64,000 nt of DNA from Morella rubra (Eukaryota > Streptophyta > Magnoliopsida > Fagales > Myricaceae): positions 18,531,638-18,595,637 of the forward strand of contig CM025855.1 in the NCBI GenBank assembly GCA_003952965.2, in the 5' to 3' direction. Of this stretch, positions 43,742 to 55,650 are shown piece by piece. Under the pieces are notes generated by a model that did no database searches, was not told where the DNA came from, and was given only the letters and a program-made list of their open reading frames with translations. The first letter of the stretch is position 1; every line of letters begins with the position of its first letter. A program made the translations under genes and the position numbers.

Positions 43742-45974
43742 ATGGATCATAACTTTGCTAGATCGCCCAATTTTATAAACGGTATCGTTGATGATCATAC
43801 CGTCTCGTACAATTCCCGTCGATTTCCGAGGCTTTTAAACCAGAACAAGTTTACTGTAGCCTCCGCGGCAGAGCCATATGCTCCGTCGACCGCTGCTGGT
43901 TATAGCTTGAGCCCACCGTCTATTGGTAGCACTCCGGTGAGAGACTCATCCTCAGATGACAAAGAGTTCTCGGTAACGGTTCTCAAGTACATGAGCCAGA
44001 TACTCATGGAAGAGGACATAGAGGACAAGCCCTCCATGTTTTACGACCCTTTGGGTCTCCACGCCACCGAGAGAGCTTTTTATGATGCTCTCGGTCAGCA
44101 ATACCCTGCTTTTCCCAACCAAGGCCAACCGCCACCTCATGTCAATCGCAACGTCGAGAGCCCAGATGACGCCTTTTCTGGAGGTAGTAATGGTGATTAT
44201 GGTACTACTAGCAGTTCTAGCACGAGCACGAGCAGTGACCCTCAGTGGCCCTCTTTTTCGCAAAGTGATCCAACTGGTGATTCTCTCTTCTGGCGCAATT
44301 CGCAACTCAATGGTGGATCAAACTTTCTGGCCAATCCCTCGAACAGCGTGACTAATATTCGTGACGGATTGAAGTTTTTGGGTCAGAACTCTTTTACTGA
44401 TAAACTTTCTGTACTGCAATTTCGGAGAGGGTTAGAGGAAGCTAGTAAGTTCCTTCCCAGGGGTAATCAGTTGGTTCGTAATTTGAACAGTAGCATGGTC
44501 TCTCCAGGATGGAAGGAAGAGGATCAGGTGGCAGAGAAGAGTGAGAGGGGGAATTCAACGGATGGGTCGAGGGGAAGGAAGAATCTTAAGAGGGATGATG
44601 TAGTTTTAGAAGAGGGGAGGACTAATAAGCAGTCGGCGGTCTATGTGGAAGAGAGCGACTTAGTGATGTTCGATGATGCGCTTTCTGCTGTGTGTGTTAA
44701 CTATAGACGACTACAGATCAGTGAAGCAGGCAACGCGTTGCAGACAAACGGGCAGCCACAAGGAGCTTATGGAGGGACTGGGAAGAGTATCAGAGCTACA
44801 AAACAGGGCAAGAAGAAGGATACGGTTGATTTGAATTCACTCTTGATGCTATTGCGCTACAAGCTGTCTCAGCGGGTGACACTAAAACAGCAAATGAGTT
44901 ACTGAGACAGATCAGTCAGCATTCTTCCCCTTTCGGCGATGGCTCTCAAAGGATGGCCCATTTCTTTGCTAATGCTCTTGAGGCACGCTTGGCTGGCACT
45001 GGCTCCGGGAATCAACCATTTAATACTTCCCTAGCTTCCAAGAGGATCTCATCTCGTGAAATACTGAAAGCTTTCAAAGCTCATCTTTCAGCCTGCCCTT
45101 TCCATAAGTTCTCGCTATCATTTGCTATCAGGATGATTTATAAAGTGGCAGAGAAAGCAACAAGTCTTCATCTTATCGACTTCGGTATTCAATATGGCTT
45201 CCAGTGGCCAATTCTGATCCAGAAACTCTCTGACAGACCTGGTGGGCCACCCAAGCTACGTATTACAGGGATAGATTTTCCCCAACCTGGATTCCACCCA
45301 ACGGAGAGAATCGAGGAGACCGGTCGTCGGTTGGCAAAGTATTGCGAGACCATGGTGTTCCTTTTGAGTACCATGCCATAGCTTCATGCGACTGGGAAAC
45401 CATCCGAATTGAGGACCTCAAGCTCGATAGCAACGACACACTTGCTGTGAACTGTTTGTACCGATTCAAGAACCTACGCGATGAGACAGTTGTGGAGGCC
45501 GACACAAAGGATGCAGTTCTGAGATTAATTAGGAGGATGAATCCTGATATTTTTGTTCATTCTATTGTTAATGGTTCCTTCAATGCCCCCTTCTTCGTCT
45601 CAAGGTTTCGAGAGGCACTCTTCCACTACTCTGCAATGTATGATACACTAGATGTTACAATACCCCGAGAGAACCATCTGGAGAGGTTGACGTTTGAGAA
45701 AGAGTTCTATGGGAGGGAGGTTATGAATGTTATAGCCTGCGAGGGCAGAGAGAGGGTTGAGAGGCCAGAGACCTACAAGCAGTGGCAACTCCGGACTTTG
45801 AGGGCTGGTTTCAGGCAGCTCCCTCTGGACAAAGAGCTCCTGAACCATTTCAAGTCTAGGATGAAGGAATTAAAGTACCACAAGGATTTCGTGCTTGACA
45901 AAGATAACCACTGGGTGCTTCAGGGATGGAAGGGCCGGATTGTCTATGCTTCCTCTTGTTGGGTGCCTGCATAA
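43742..45974 (+). pseudogene. GRAS (LISCL, SCL14/33-like) gene with two frameshifts
   Basis: Full-length paralogue of 51294-53663. I set the start at ATG 43742 (MDHNFARSP); the frame runs upstream only from a TTG. The acidic N-terminal motif LKYMSQILMEEDIEDKPSMF is intact. About 2 extra bases near 44852 (CTATTGCGCTACAAGC) break the frame at the start of the GRAS domain, and 1 missing base near 45352 breaks it before VPFEYHAIA. All other motifs are readable: LHLIDFGIQYGFQWP, RRMNPDIFVHSIVNG, REALFHYSAMYD and the C-terminal GWKGRIVYASSCWVPA. The few lesions mean either recent loss or assembly error. Unless corrected, it would make a protein of about 390 residues without a GRAS domain. Confidence 0.9.
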
Positions 45975-46839
45975 GAATCTTGGTCAGGACGTTTGTTAGA
46001 ACTTGTAAAAATTTTAGGACTCGCAGGCGATACAATGGTCAAAGGATTATGTTCCTTTGTATCTTTTGATGTTTCATTTCTTCCTTTGACGCATGTATTT
46101 CACTCTAAATTATCAACTTTGACATATTGTACCCTCCAATGTTAATATTTAGACATTTTACATCTTTGTCAAATCTTTTTTTTTTTTTTTTTTTTTTTTT
46201 GAAGGACTTGATTGGCACCTAAAGATGAAAATACAGAACGTAGTTAAGCTTTACATTTCATTGGTTCAAAAAATATATATAGTTTCCATTTGAAATATAT
46301 CTGAATGACATCTGTTTCTCCAGTTGAACATCTAATATTTCAGCAAGGTTATTTTATTGGCTGGCCATGGTTATCTTCTTTTGTACTTCATTATTGATGT
46401 TAATTAAGGGAAGTTTTATATCGTTTTTCTTGACTAGTGAAAAGCACCAAATGAAGCCATTCCTGATAGGGATTTAGGAAAGCAATTTTGGTCCTAATTA
46501 CACGAATGGATTTGGATATTCCTAAATATATTTGAGTGCAGTTAGAATACATTACAACCGAGATCCAATATCAAGATGCACAAAATCTTTGGCCAAACCC
46601 CTCAAGCTGAAATCGAGGAAGACTCTCATAATTTGGACAATCGGTTAAAAGGCTAAACGCATCGAAGCAAATGTGGACCCTGACATAAGCCTTTACATCA
46701 ACCCTTCTTGCACAAGAAGACGTGAGAATGGTCCAAAAAAAAGAAACTTGCAAAGGTGCAAGATTCCTGAACACCTGCAACTGCATGCAGAAAAGAAGAC
46801 CTCAATTTTTTAACATGTAATTCAGCACATGACAAATCT
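45975..46839. other. 3' flank of the broken GRAS copy and spacer
   Basis: Contains a poly-T run at about 46178-46200 and no supported gene. The 71-codon reverse frame at 46571-46786 has no recognisable family. Confidence 0.45.
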
Positions 46840-47062
46840 TGTTAAAAATAATAGAGTCGACATCTCATTTTCACAAAAGCAGATATTCTAATAATTGTAC
46901 ATTAGGCTATTTAAAGACGATTTCCTTTACGCAAGGCGGCCTCGATCATAGTCTCTCCTCTCCTCTCTGTTGTAAAAACTCTCTGTACTAATATTTGTCC
47001 ACTACTTTTGTTTTAATTTAAAGATTGAAGCTCGCATTTTATAAATTTGGTATGAGAGCCTT
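46840..47062 (+). mobile_element. Small LTR plus primer-binding site (TRIM/Copia-like remnant)
   Basis: From about 46840 (TGTTAAAAATAATAG) to about 47040 the layout is that of a short LTR: a TATTTAAA box near 46909, then CTCTCCTCTCCTCTCTGTTG and ACTCTCTGTAC. Right after it comes TGGTATGAGAGCC, one base off the TGGTATCAGAGC primer-binding site complementary to initiator methionine tRNA. No gag-pol follows, so it may be a TRIM or a truncated Copia element. Confidence 0.5.
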
Positions 47063-50000
47063 GTTGGAGTTCAAGTTATCCAAGTGTACTCTTAGAATTA
47101 CAGTAGCTAGAGGGTAATAAAGATCCATATGTTTTTAGCTCCTCCCCACCCCGGACAAAATTTTGGCGTGCCCTCTCTATTTCTCTCTTTAGAATAGACT
47201 TTTTGACAAATCATGACCTTTGTCTTGGTTAGGGGAAAGTCATCCGTTCGTGGGAGCTGTAATCATTAACCCATTATTAATAGACATTAATTTCCTGCTT
47301 TTGGATATATCAAGAGACTTATGTCAATATGCTACTTCCACCCCCAATAATGAAGTAAAACTTTACTTGTTACTTGAACTCCCTCTATCACAAACAATTA
47401 ATGCTAGATTTTCTTTTTAATTTATTATGTGAAGAAAAGTTCATGAAGATATTAGGTTTCACTTGTGATTGCTGAAAGAGAGAAATACGCCTAAAGCTTT
47501 TGGATATACACAAATGTACTTGAGCAGTAACCCATTCACTAAAAGTTAACGGACAATAAGAAACATAAATGGAAAGGAAATACAATAACTCGGTTTTTTT
47601 ATTTCATTATACTAAATTTAATTAATTTATAAAAAAATATATTCAAATATCAGGAAAAAATTGTACTTTATCTCTCTAATTAACTATCACTCGATTTTCA
47701 ATGTATCGTTTTGATCTTCGTTCTTTAAAATTGGTCCTTTAAACTACTATTTATTTTCTTTTCTTTTTTGTAATTTATCCTCTAAGTTAAGATTTTAACT
47801 ATTACGATGGATAAGAAATATCTCACATGACACAAGCTCCATGGATAGATAGGGTTAGATTTTCACCAAAGTAGCAAATAACAAAATTAAATTTTTATTT
47901 TAAAAATAATCAATAAAATGGTAGTTTGAGACATAAAATATTTCAAGTGAAAAAGAAATAAACAATTATTTCTTCTCTTTCGCCCTCACTCGGCAAGTGT
48001 GTGACTCGACCTATGCTCCTTTCTAAAAAGACTAATTGCCGGGTAATGTTGCATGTACCAACCCCACAGCATGTGTAACAATTAGTGAATAAATCATTTG
48101 CAGGTGGTAAGATTCAAACTTACGCTTACTTTTAAATACGAGTCTTTTCAACTATTGAATGCTCTTAGATGTCCCTCACTTCCTTCTCCCCTTTCTCTTC
48201 CCTTTGGTTTTGGAAGCTGGACTTGTAGGCCTTTGCAAAACCCCTTCAATCATGCGCCCTAACTTCGCCTCCCTTTACCCTTGGCCTACCCAACCACCCA
48301 CTACACTCCAAACTGTGGGTACCATTTATGGAGGATTCTTCTTGTCTGCCACCACCCTTAGCGACAAATCTTGGTTCTTTGTACATTTACTCCCCCAGAT
48401 CGCAACAACTTGATAATGCAAGAAATTAAAATCAAAGAGTAGCTCTACTTACTTCAATGGCTCCAGTACTGCTAGTCAAAGGTCACGTTTGCAAACTACA
48501 AGTTTGCCTAAAATCTCTCTCCATTCCAAAATTTTAGTTTACAAACATAATTACCTCAAATTTTTTTTTATCAAAATAATAATAATAATAAAATTTCTTC
48601 AAAATAATCTCTCTCCAATCAAATAATCTTTTTAGATTATAATAAACATAAAAAAATTCACTAAAGTCATCTTTGTTTTCACATTTTCACTAACATTTAT
48701 AAAATTCAACTTTTTCTTTACTTTTTCTAAAAATTCAATAAAACTCTAATCCACCTCAATTTTTACAACATTCCTAAGATATCTATAAGACTTTGTTTAG
48801 AAATTCTTTTGAAATTTTTTTCATAATCATTCTTTCACGAAACAACAACTTTTTACAAATTTCAACTACCATAATCTATGTAAAAATCATACAAAATAGT
48901 GATTGTGACTTAAAAAATATAAATTTAATATTCTAAAATTGACCGCGTCAAGTAGATAAGATAAAATGAAAAAATTTAATTTTAACTTAGTTTATTAAAT
49001 AACGTATTCAATTTTAAAATATTAAATTTTTATCTTTACGTCACAGTTTTATGACTTTACACAATTTATTTTTCTACGAAATCTCATTTTCAATAAAGGG
49101 TACCCGAACCTAGGTGACTATAATGATGTCCGGACCACTCTACTTTATGTGATGCATTATAATTGACTTTTGATCTCGAGACCGTGGACCTGAACAGATT
49201 CATTGAATCAAATTTTTTATCTTTTATCTTTTCTCCGTTATTTTTTCTTTTTGTTATTTTAACATTCTTTAACATGTCATGGTTGAATGTTCTAAACAGA
49301 CAACTTGCTCCTCAAGATTGTTATAATTAAAAGGGATAAAGAGAGAGGTTGGCGCCCCAGCAGCCCGAGGAACCGGTCGCTTTCATGTTTAACGGTGGCG
49401 TTCCGTAGTCTGAGCACGAATTAGCAAATGCGTGCTTTCACTATCCGCAAAAAGGAACACGTGTTCCAAATAAGTTATGCGACGTTTGTAAAAACCCATG
49501 TGCGAGGATGATGTTTTGAGGCGTTGTCTCGTTGAACAAAACCTGTTTTAGATAGAACGACGCAAAACAGGACTGGAGAACCTCTGTTTTCGTCTCCCAG
49601 CCGACAGCCAGGCGTTTTACTAAAATTGCCGACTCGGCCACTTTGCGACACGTTCGAGAAGTTTACGTCACAAAGACAAGGACATATGAAAACACAAAAA
49701 ATTACATTAGACAGGCCCATCCGGACTAATATACAAAAATTGAATATAACAAATTTCGTTGCCAATTTTAAAAAAGAATTATAAAAATTGATTGAGATTT
49801 TTTTGTAATTTTTTTAAAATTATAAATTTTTTTAAAAAATAGACACAATAAATAAACAACTTATGTTATACGAAATCTTATATGAGTAAATATTTGAAGT
49901 GTTTGTTTATCAAAATTTTAAAATTTAAAAAATTTAAAAAATATTAAAATTTATTGAGATTTGTAAAATATATAAAATATATATATATATATATATAAAT

Positions 50001-50640
50001 TATGATATTTATTAAAATTTATAAAATATATTTGATATGATAAAAATTTTAAACCTCAAAAAATTTAGAAAAAAAAAATGCCCGTTGTGAGTTTTATTTT
50101 GTATGAAACTTTATATCAATTCTGACAGAGTATTGGAAAAGATATTGATCTATAGAATCTGGACACTTTTAACACTTCTTCTTGGAGTCCACGTACTAGA
50201 GACGGCACTTGAGGTTGAAAGGTCACATTGCAGTATATCATCGACCTGATGACCCACTTTTCCTTCCCACTTTTTTCTCCAGACAATAATTACTCCTTTT
50301 TTTATTTTAGTCGGTGGCACCCATATTTTTCTCTCTTTTTTTGTCTTCTTTAGATTTTTTTTTTTGGTTATAATTTTTTAAAAAATGAGAGGGATATGCA
50401 TACCCAGTGGACAAATTGGCAGGATAGGAATGAGGGAATAGTTAGTATAGTCTAGAACATGGTTACATGCTCAAATTGTTGAGCAAATCTTTCTAACGTA
50501 GTCATCCATTTACGGTATAAATAAGAATCAGTCCCGGATTCGCAATTCAGTCAAAAGTGATTTAGAAGATCAGTTGAGTCCCGTTGACGAATCAAACATT
50601 TGATATGGCATATGGATAGTACCATAGCTGAAGGACTAAT
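47063..50640. other. Intergenic region, no gene supported
   Basis: Long AT-rich spacer between the GRAS copies. It includes MITE-like AT-rich text at about 48480-48860, a GC-richer patch at about 49330-49700 with no recognisable product on either strand, and a TA run near 49979-49998. Frames of 60-96 codons here have no domain features. Confidence 0.5.
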
Positions 50641-50659
50641 CGGAGACGAGAAATCGCTT

Positions 50660-50870
50660 CTGGCTGGCTTCTTGTAGCCTGTGACATTTGGACAAGCGGG
50701 TCACCGTAGGACCCCATGGCTATCCACGAGTTTTGACTCACCCGTCGTCTTTATGTGGTTCTTGGAAAGTTCGTGAACCCTAGAAACGTCGACCTTCGGT
50801 TCGTGCGGTCACTGATATATTTCTATATAACAGAAGCCCCATCCGGGGAATCTTATTCGCCTCAAACCAG
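50660..50870 (+). promoter_or_regulatory. Promoter of the intact GRAS gene
   Basis: A TATA box CTATATAA lies at 50823-50830, about 465 bp before the start codon, with GCCCCATCCGGGG downstream. Upstream lie the blocks shared with the broken paralogue (TGACATTTGGACAAGCGGG, GAGTTTTGACTCACCCGTC, GTTCTTGGAAAGTTCGTGAA). The distance to the ATG implies a long leader, possibly with an intron as in related genes; the GTAAGG-like text at 51095 could be a donor, unproven. Confidence 0.55.
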
Positions 50871-51293
50871 CTGAGTTGTCCCTGTGGGTTGTGCTCTAAC
50901 CTCTTCAGTCTCAGTTCCATCTTCCTCTTGCACCAAAACGTTATCTGGCTAGGGGATTAGGAATTAAAGGTTCAAATGTTGGTGAAGGAGAAAGAAAATT
51001 TCCATCTTTAATCTTTCTCTTCCACGTCCAACCGATCTCTGCTACCCTTGCCACATAAATCTGTTGCTTTTTGCGGAGAAACTTAGGGATGTGTAAGGTT
51101 CTTGTACTTTACCTTCTCTGTTCTGCTTTTCCTTTTGTCCCTAGTTTCTTCATTTGAGCATGGTTTTTTCTGTTTCTTCTTTTTTGTTTTTTTGGTGTTG
51201 CATTTCCATAGGTAAAACCTAGTATTTGATCTCATCATAGGAAGTTTAGTACGTAAGTGGTCTCGGATTTGGATACTGGGTTCAACTCTGTAA

Positions 51294-53663
51294 ATGGCTA
51301 TGGATCCTAGCTTTGCTGGACTGCCCGACTTCGACGATTTCTTGGTCGATGACCATGACTTTGTACCCATTTCCAATCAACACCCTGATCTTATCAACGA
51401 GGTCGACTTCAGTGTACCCTCCTCCCTGGACCTTAATTTCCTCGAAAATCCATTTCTTCCACCTGATCTCGGCACCGCTAGTTTGTCTCCGCCGGTCCCA
51501 GTTGACGCGGCGGTGGAGCCAAATGCTCCATCCCCTGCTTCTGGTAGCTCGAGCCTATCGTCTGTGGGTACAAGCCCGGGGGGGAACTCGTCCTCGGACG
51601 ATAGTGAGTACTCGGAAACGGTTATAAAGTACATGACCCAGATACTGATGGAAGAGAACATAGAAGACAAGCCCTTGATGTTTTACGACCCTTTGGGTCT
51701 CCAGGTCACCGAGAAATCGTTCTATGAGGCTCTCGGTGAGAAATACCCTCCTTCCAACCAGTACCAACAAGCACCGGAATACCCCCCTTCTTCCAATCAG
51801 TACAAACAAGCACCTTATCTCCATCGCAACGTGGACAGTCCTGATGATGTTTTCTCAGAAAGTACTGGTGATTACGGTACCAATAGTAGTTCTACCACCA
51901 CTAGCACTGAACCTCAGTGGCTCGGTGATCTTGGGGAGTACTGGTCCCCTTTTTCACAAGGTACTGATCATCATGGTGACTTTGTTTTCCAAACCAATGG
52001 TGGATCACAACTTGTGGCCCATCCATCAAAGGCTGTGTATAATAATGTTGGTGATGGATTGGAGCTTTTGGGTCAAAACCTTTTCACTGACAGTGAATCT
52101 ATGTTGCAATTTAGAAGAGGGGTAGAGGAAGCTAGTAAGTTCCTCCCTCAGGGTAATCAGTTGGTTTTTGATGTAGAGAGTAGCATGGTGTTGCCAGAGT
52201 GGAAGGGAGAGCAGCTCAAGTTGGATAAGAGTGAGAGGGAGAGTTCACCCGCTGGGTCTAAGGGAAGGAAGAATCACGAGAGGGAGGATATAGATCTAGA
52301 AGAAGGGAGGAGTAATAAACAGTCCGCAGTTTATACGGAAGATAGTGATCTGTCAGAGATGTTTGACAAGGTATTGCTTTCTACTGATTCACTTTCTCTA
52401 TGCTGTAACGATGGTACCCTGCAGAATGAAGGAGGCAAAGTCTCGCAGACTAATGAGCAGCCACAAGGAGCTAATGGGGGTAAGACTCGTGCTAAGAAAC
52501 AGGACAAGAAGAAGGATACAGTTGATTTACGGACTCTTTTAATTCTATGTGCACAAGCCGTTTCAGCATGTGACAATAGAACTGCTAATGAGTTACTGAA
52601 GCAGATTAGGCAGCACTCTTCCCCTTTAGGTGATGGTTCTCAGAGGTTGGCTCATTTCTTTGCTAATGCCCTTGAGGCGCGCTTGGCTGGTACTGGTACT
52701 GGCACTCAAATCTTTTATAGTGCTTTACTCTCAAAGAGGGTCTCAACATTTGAAATATTGAAAGCTTACAAAGTTCATCTATCAGCCTGTCCTTTCAAGA
52801 GGATCTCACTCTTCTTTGCTAACAAAATGATTTGCAAAGCAGCAGAGAAAGCAACCAGTGTACATATTATAGATTTTGGTATAGAGTATGGCTTCCAGTG
52901 GCCAATTCTGATCCATAAATTTTCTAGGAGGGCTGGTGGACCTCCAAAGCTACGGATTACAGGGATAGAGTTTCCCCAACCTGGATTCCGCCCAACAGAG
53001 ACAATTTTGGAGACCGGCAAACGCTTGGCTGAGTATTGTGAGCGGTTTAATGTTCCTTTTGAGTACCATGCCATAGCATCACAGAAATGGGAAACTATTC
53101 AAATTGAGGACCTCAAGATTGATAGGAATGAGATGCTTGCTGTGAACTGTTTTTACCGGTTTAAAAACTTGCATGATGAGACAGTTGAAGATACTAGTCC
53201 CCGGAATGCGGTTTTGAACTTAATCAGGAGGATGAATCCTGATATTTTTGTCCACACAATCGTTAATGGAGCCTACAATGGCCCCTTCTTTGTGACACGG
53301 TTCCGAGAGGCACTTTTCCACTTCTCTGCACTGTTCGATGTATTTGACGCCACACTATCATGCGAGAGCCAGCAGAGGTTGATGTTAGAGAACGAGTTCC
53401 TTGGGAGGGAGGCTATGAACGTTATAGCATGTGAGGGCTTAGAAAGGGTTGAGAGGCCGGAGACATACAAGCAGTGGCAAGTTCGGACTACGAGAGCTGG
53501 TTTTAGGCCACTCCCCTTGGACCAGGAGCTCATGAGCATATTCAGGTGTAAGATGAAGGAATGGTACCACAAGGATTTTGTACTTGATGAAGACAACCGC
53601 TGGATGCTTCAAGGATGGAAGGGCCGGATTGTCTATGCTTCCTCTTGTTGGGTGCCAGCTTAG
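51294..53663 (+). CDS. GRAS transcription factor, LISCL subfamily (SCL14/SCL33-like)
   Basis: Intact, intronless, 789 residues, the usual length for this subfamily. The start ATG at 51294 gives MAMDPSFAGLPDFDDFLVDD. The acidic, Ser/Asn-rich N-terminal half holds the conserved LISCL motif at about 105-155 (VIKYMTQILMEENIEDKPLM, DPLGLQVTEKSFYEALGEKY). The GRAS domain runs 408-789: LHRI from DTVDLRTLLILCAQAVSACD, VHIIDFGIEYGFQWP at 523-537, PFEYHAIA near 586, PFYRE at about 646-682 and SAW at 757-789 ending GRIVYASSCWVPA. GRAS proteins are nuclear regulators. In Arabidopsis, SCL14 works with TGA factors in detoxification genes, and lily LlSCL is a transactivator in pollen; the exact role here is inferred. 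It is the only working member of the local three-copy cluster. Confidence 0.96.
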   Translation: MAMDPSFAGLPDFDDFLVDDHDFVPISNQHPDLINEVDFSVPSSLDLNFLENPFLPPDLGTASLSPPVPVDAAVEPNAPSPASGSSSLSSVGTSPGGNSSSDDSEYSETVIKYMTQILMEENIEDKPLMFYDPLGLQVTEKSFYEALGEKYPPSNQYQQAPEYPPSSNQYKQAPYLHRNVDSPDDVFSESTGDYGTNSSSTTTSTEPQWLGDLGEYWSPFSQGTDHHGDFVFQTNGGSQLVAHPSKAVYNNVGDGLELLGQNLFTDSESMLQFRRGVEEASKFLPQGNQLVFDVESSMVLPEWKGEQLKLDKSERESSPAGSKGRKNHEREDIDLEEGRSNKQSAVYTEDSDLSEMFDKVLLSTDSLSLCCNDGTLQNEGGKVSQTNEQPQGANGGKTRAKKQDKKKDTVDLRTLLILCAQAVSACDNRTANELLKQIRQHSSPLGDGSQRLAHFFANALEARLAGTGTGTQIFYSALLSKRVSTFEILKAYKVHLSACPFKRISLFFANKMICKAAEKATSVHIIDFGIEYGFQWPILIHKFSRRAGGPPKLRITGIEFPQPGFRPTETILETGKRLAEYCERFNVPFEYHAIASQKWETIQIEDLKIDRNEMLAVNCFYRFKNLHDETVEDTSPRNAVLNLIRRMNPDIFVHTIVNGAYNGPFFVTRFREALFHFSALFDVFDATLSCESQQRLMLENEFLGREAMNVIACEGLERVERPETYKQWQVRTTRAGFRPLPLDQELMSIFRCKMKEWYHKDFVLDEDNRWMLQGWKGRIVYASSCWVPA

Positions 53664-54535
53664 GACTCTTGTACAGTTTGCGAATACTCCTTGGAGGGCT
53701 TCGCCAGCAAGTTATACTTCAGGTACTGTACAAGGATTATTCGTGTACAGTTTTCAATGTTTTTCCTCTCAGTATTTGACTTGCATTCGTTTGTATTGAA
53801 CTTTCTATAGTCGTTCCTATTATATGTGTGAAATATAAGGAGGCTTTTGATTTTTGGGATCTTTGCTCAATCCCACTAGTAGAAGTGAAGCTAATTTCGT
53901 GTGTTGAATTTTCTCAGGTTGCTTGTGGTAACGTGGGGTTTCTGACAAGAATTTTCGCACTTGTCGTGAAGATTTAGTATTGATCCTTGGCTGCTTCATA
54001 TCTACAAGGGTTGAAGACTTAGTATTGATAGTAGGAATGATGTTGTAGTGTTAATACAGTTGATGGTAGAACTATGGATCAAATAAAGCCTGCGAGCTAT
54101 GGTAGAACTGCATGCTTACTGGCGTGCTTGTAGGGACTGAAGTCAAATCTGTTTGTTTCCTTGTGAACTTACTGATTAGTTAGTAGATTGTGGGGAGGCT
54201 CTGCCCTTTCCTTTGAACATGAAGTTGTGCTTTTTCTAATCATATGTAAGAAAGTAGAACTTTGTATTTCTTCTCTCTAAGAAGAATTTTGTAGTCATGA
54301 ATATTTTGTTGCCTCGTGCTTGCTTACTGGAGTCCCTTCCTACATTACTGCCACATACTCTGTGTCTGTCTCTGCCTCTGCCTCCGCCGTGGGAAATTGA
54401 CATTTCTTTCTTTATTACCATAATTATAAACATTGTAAGCCTGCCAATGCCACCAATAGTTACATGAAAGTTTCTGTCTTGTTGGAGATGTTCCTTGAAA
54501 TGTTTCGTAGCAGATTGTGGGCGAAACTTGTTTTC
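53664..54535. other. 3' flank of the GRAS gene
   Basis: Presumed 3' UTR and downstream sequence. I see no further gene before the hAT element; the 106-codon reverse frame at 54236-54556 runs into the hAT terminus and is not supported. Confidence 0.5.
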
Positions 54536-54549
54536 CCTAGTGTTAAGGG

Positions 54550-54690
54550 TGGGCACCGGAATGGACGGAACCGGAATTGCCCATTTCGGTTCCGGTTCCG
54601 GTATCCACCGGAATTGAATTTTACGTTCCGGAATTAACCGGAATTGGAACCGGAACCGGAAATTCCGGTTCCATTTCTGGGCTTAAAAAG
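54550..54690. repeat. Left subterminal CCGGAA repeat cluster of the hAT element
   Basis: About ten GGAA(C/T)CGGAA, CCGGAATT and GGTTCCGGT words on both strands within 140 bp. The mirror cluster is at about 59035-59165. These are the likely transposase-binding sites. Confidence 0.7.
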
Positions 54691-55650
54691 CCCAGATTTA
54701 TTCTGGCCTAAAAGGCCCAAATTTAATTTGGGCCAGTTATTTTCTATTGCCATTATTTTTATACGTTAACAACACATGTATACAATTGCCAAAAAAGAAA
54801 GTGATGCTATTGCACCAAGTTATCAACGGCCAAACTTGCATTTCTCTCTTTTAAATATTTTATAAAATGCTTAATGTGGTAGTTTTTTCTAATGGAGTCT
54901 GCCAAGTGCTAATTTCGTTTGCCAAAATTGCTTTGCCGAGTGAAGATCAAATTGAAGGCCAAAATGCTTTGAAGAGTGACGACCAAATTCAAGACCAAAA
55001 TGCCAAAATTTGGTCTGTTGCCATCCAACTCCAAAACCAAAATAAACACCTCATTAAAATTATAGCTAAAGTCTAAACAACTAAATTCTAAAACAAAATA
55101 AATACAGCCAAATAAACTCTAAATTCAAATTACAAAAAAACAACAAAACAAATAATTAACCATACAAATAACTAAATAAGTAAACAACTAAATAAGTAAA
55201 CATTCATCAAATAATGCAAATTCAAAGAAGCAAACTCTAAATTAAAATTACAATGCTCTTTGAAATTTAAAAAAACAATTAAAGATAAAGATTGAAGGAC
55301 ATCCAAATTGAAAATCCCAAACTTCATGGTTCATCCAACATTCCAAGCTTCTCCATCACTACAAAAAAAAAACAAAAAACAAAACAAACATTTATAAAAG
55401 AAATATTAAGACAACCAAATAATCAATTAACAAAACAAAATACTTATGAGAGAAATACTAAGACAACCAACCAAATAAAAAGTCCAACTATTCAAGGCTC
55501 CAAGCTTGATTATGTTTAGCATATCCTCAAATTCTCCATCTCTACAAAAGACATAAACAAAACAAAACAAAAATATTTATAAGCAAATTATTACAACAAC
55601 CAAATAATCAATTAACAATTAACAAAATAAAACATATATCTAGTGTACCT

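Noticed and set aside
49330..49700. Possible gene in a GC-richer patch
   Set aside because: Frames on the minus strand overlap in different phases and show no domain, splice sites or codon bias.
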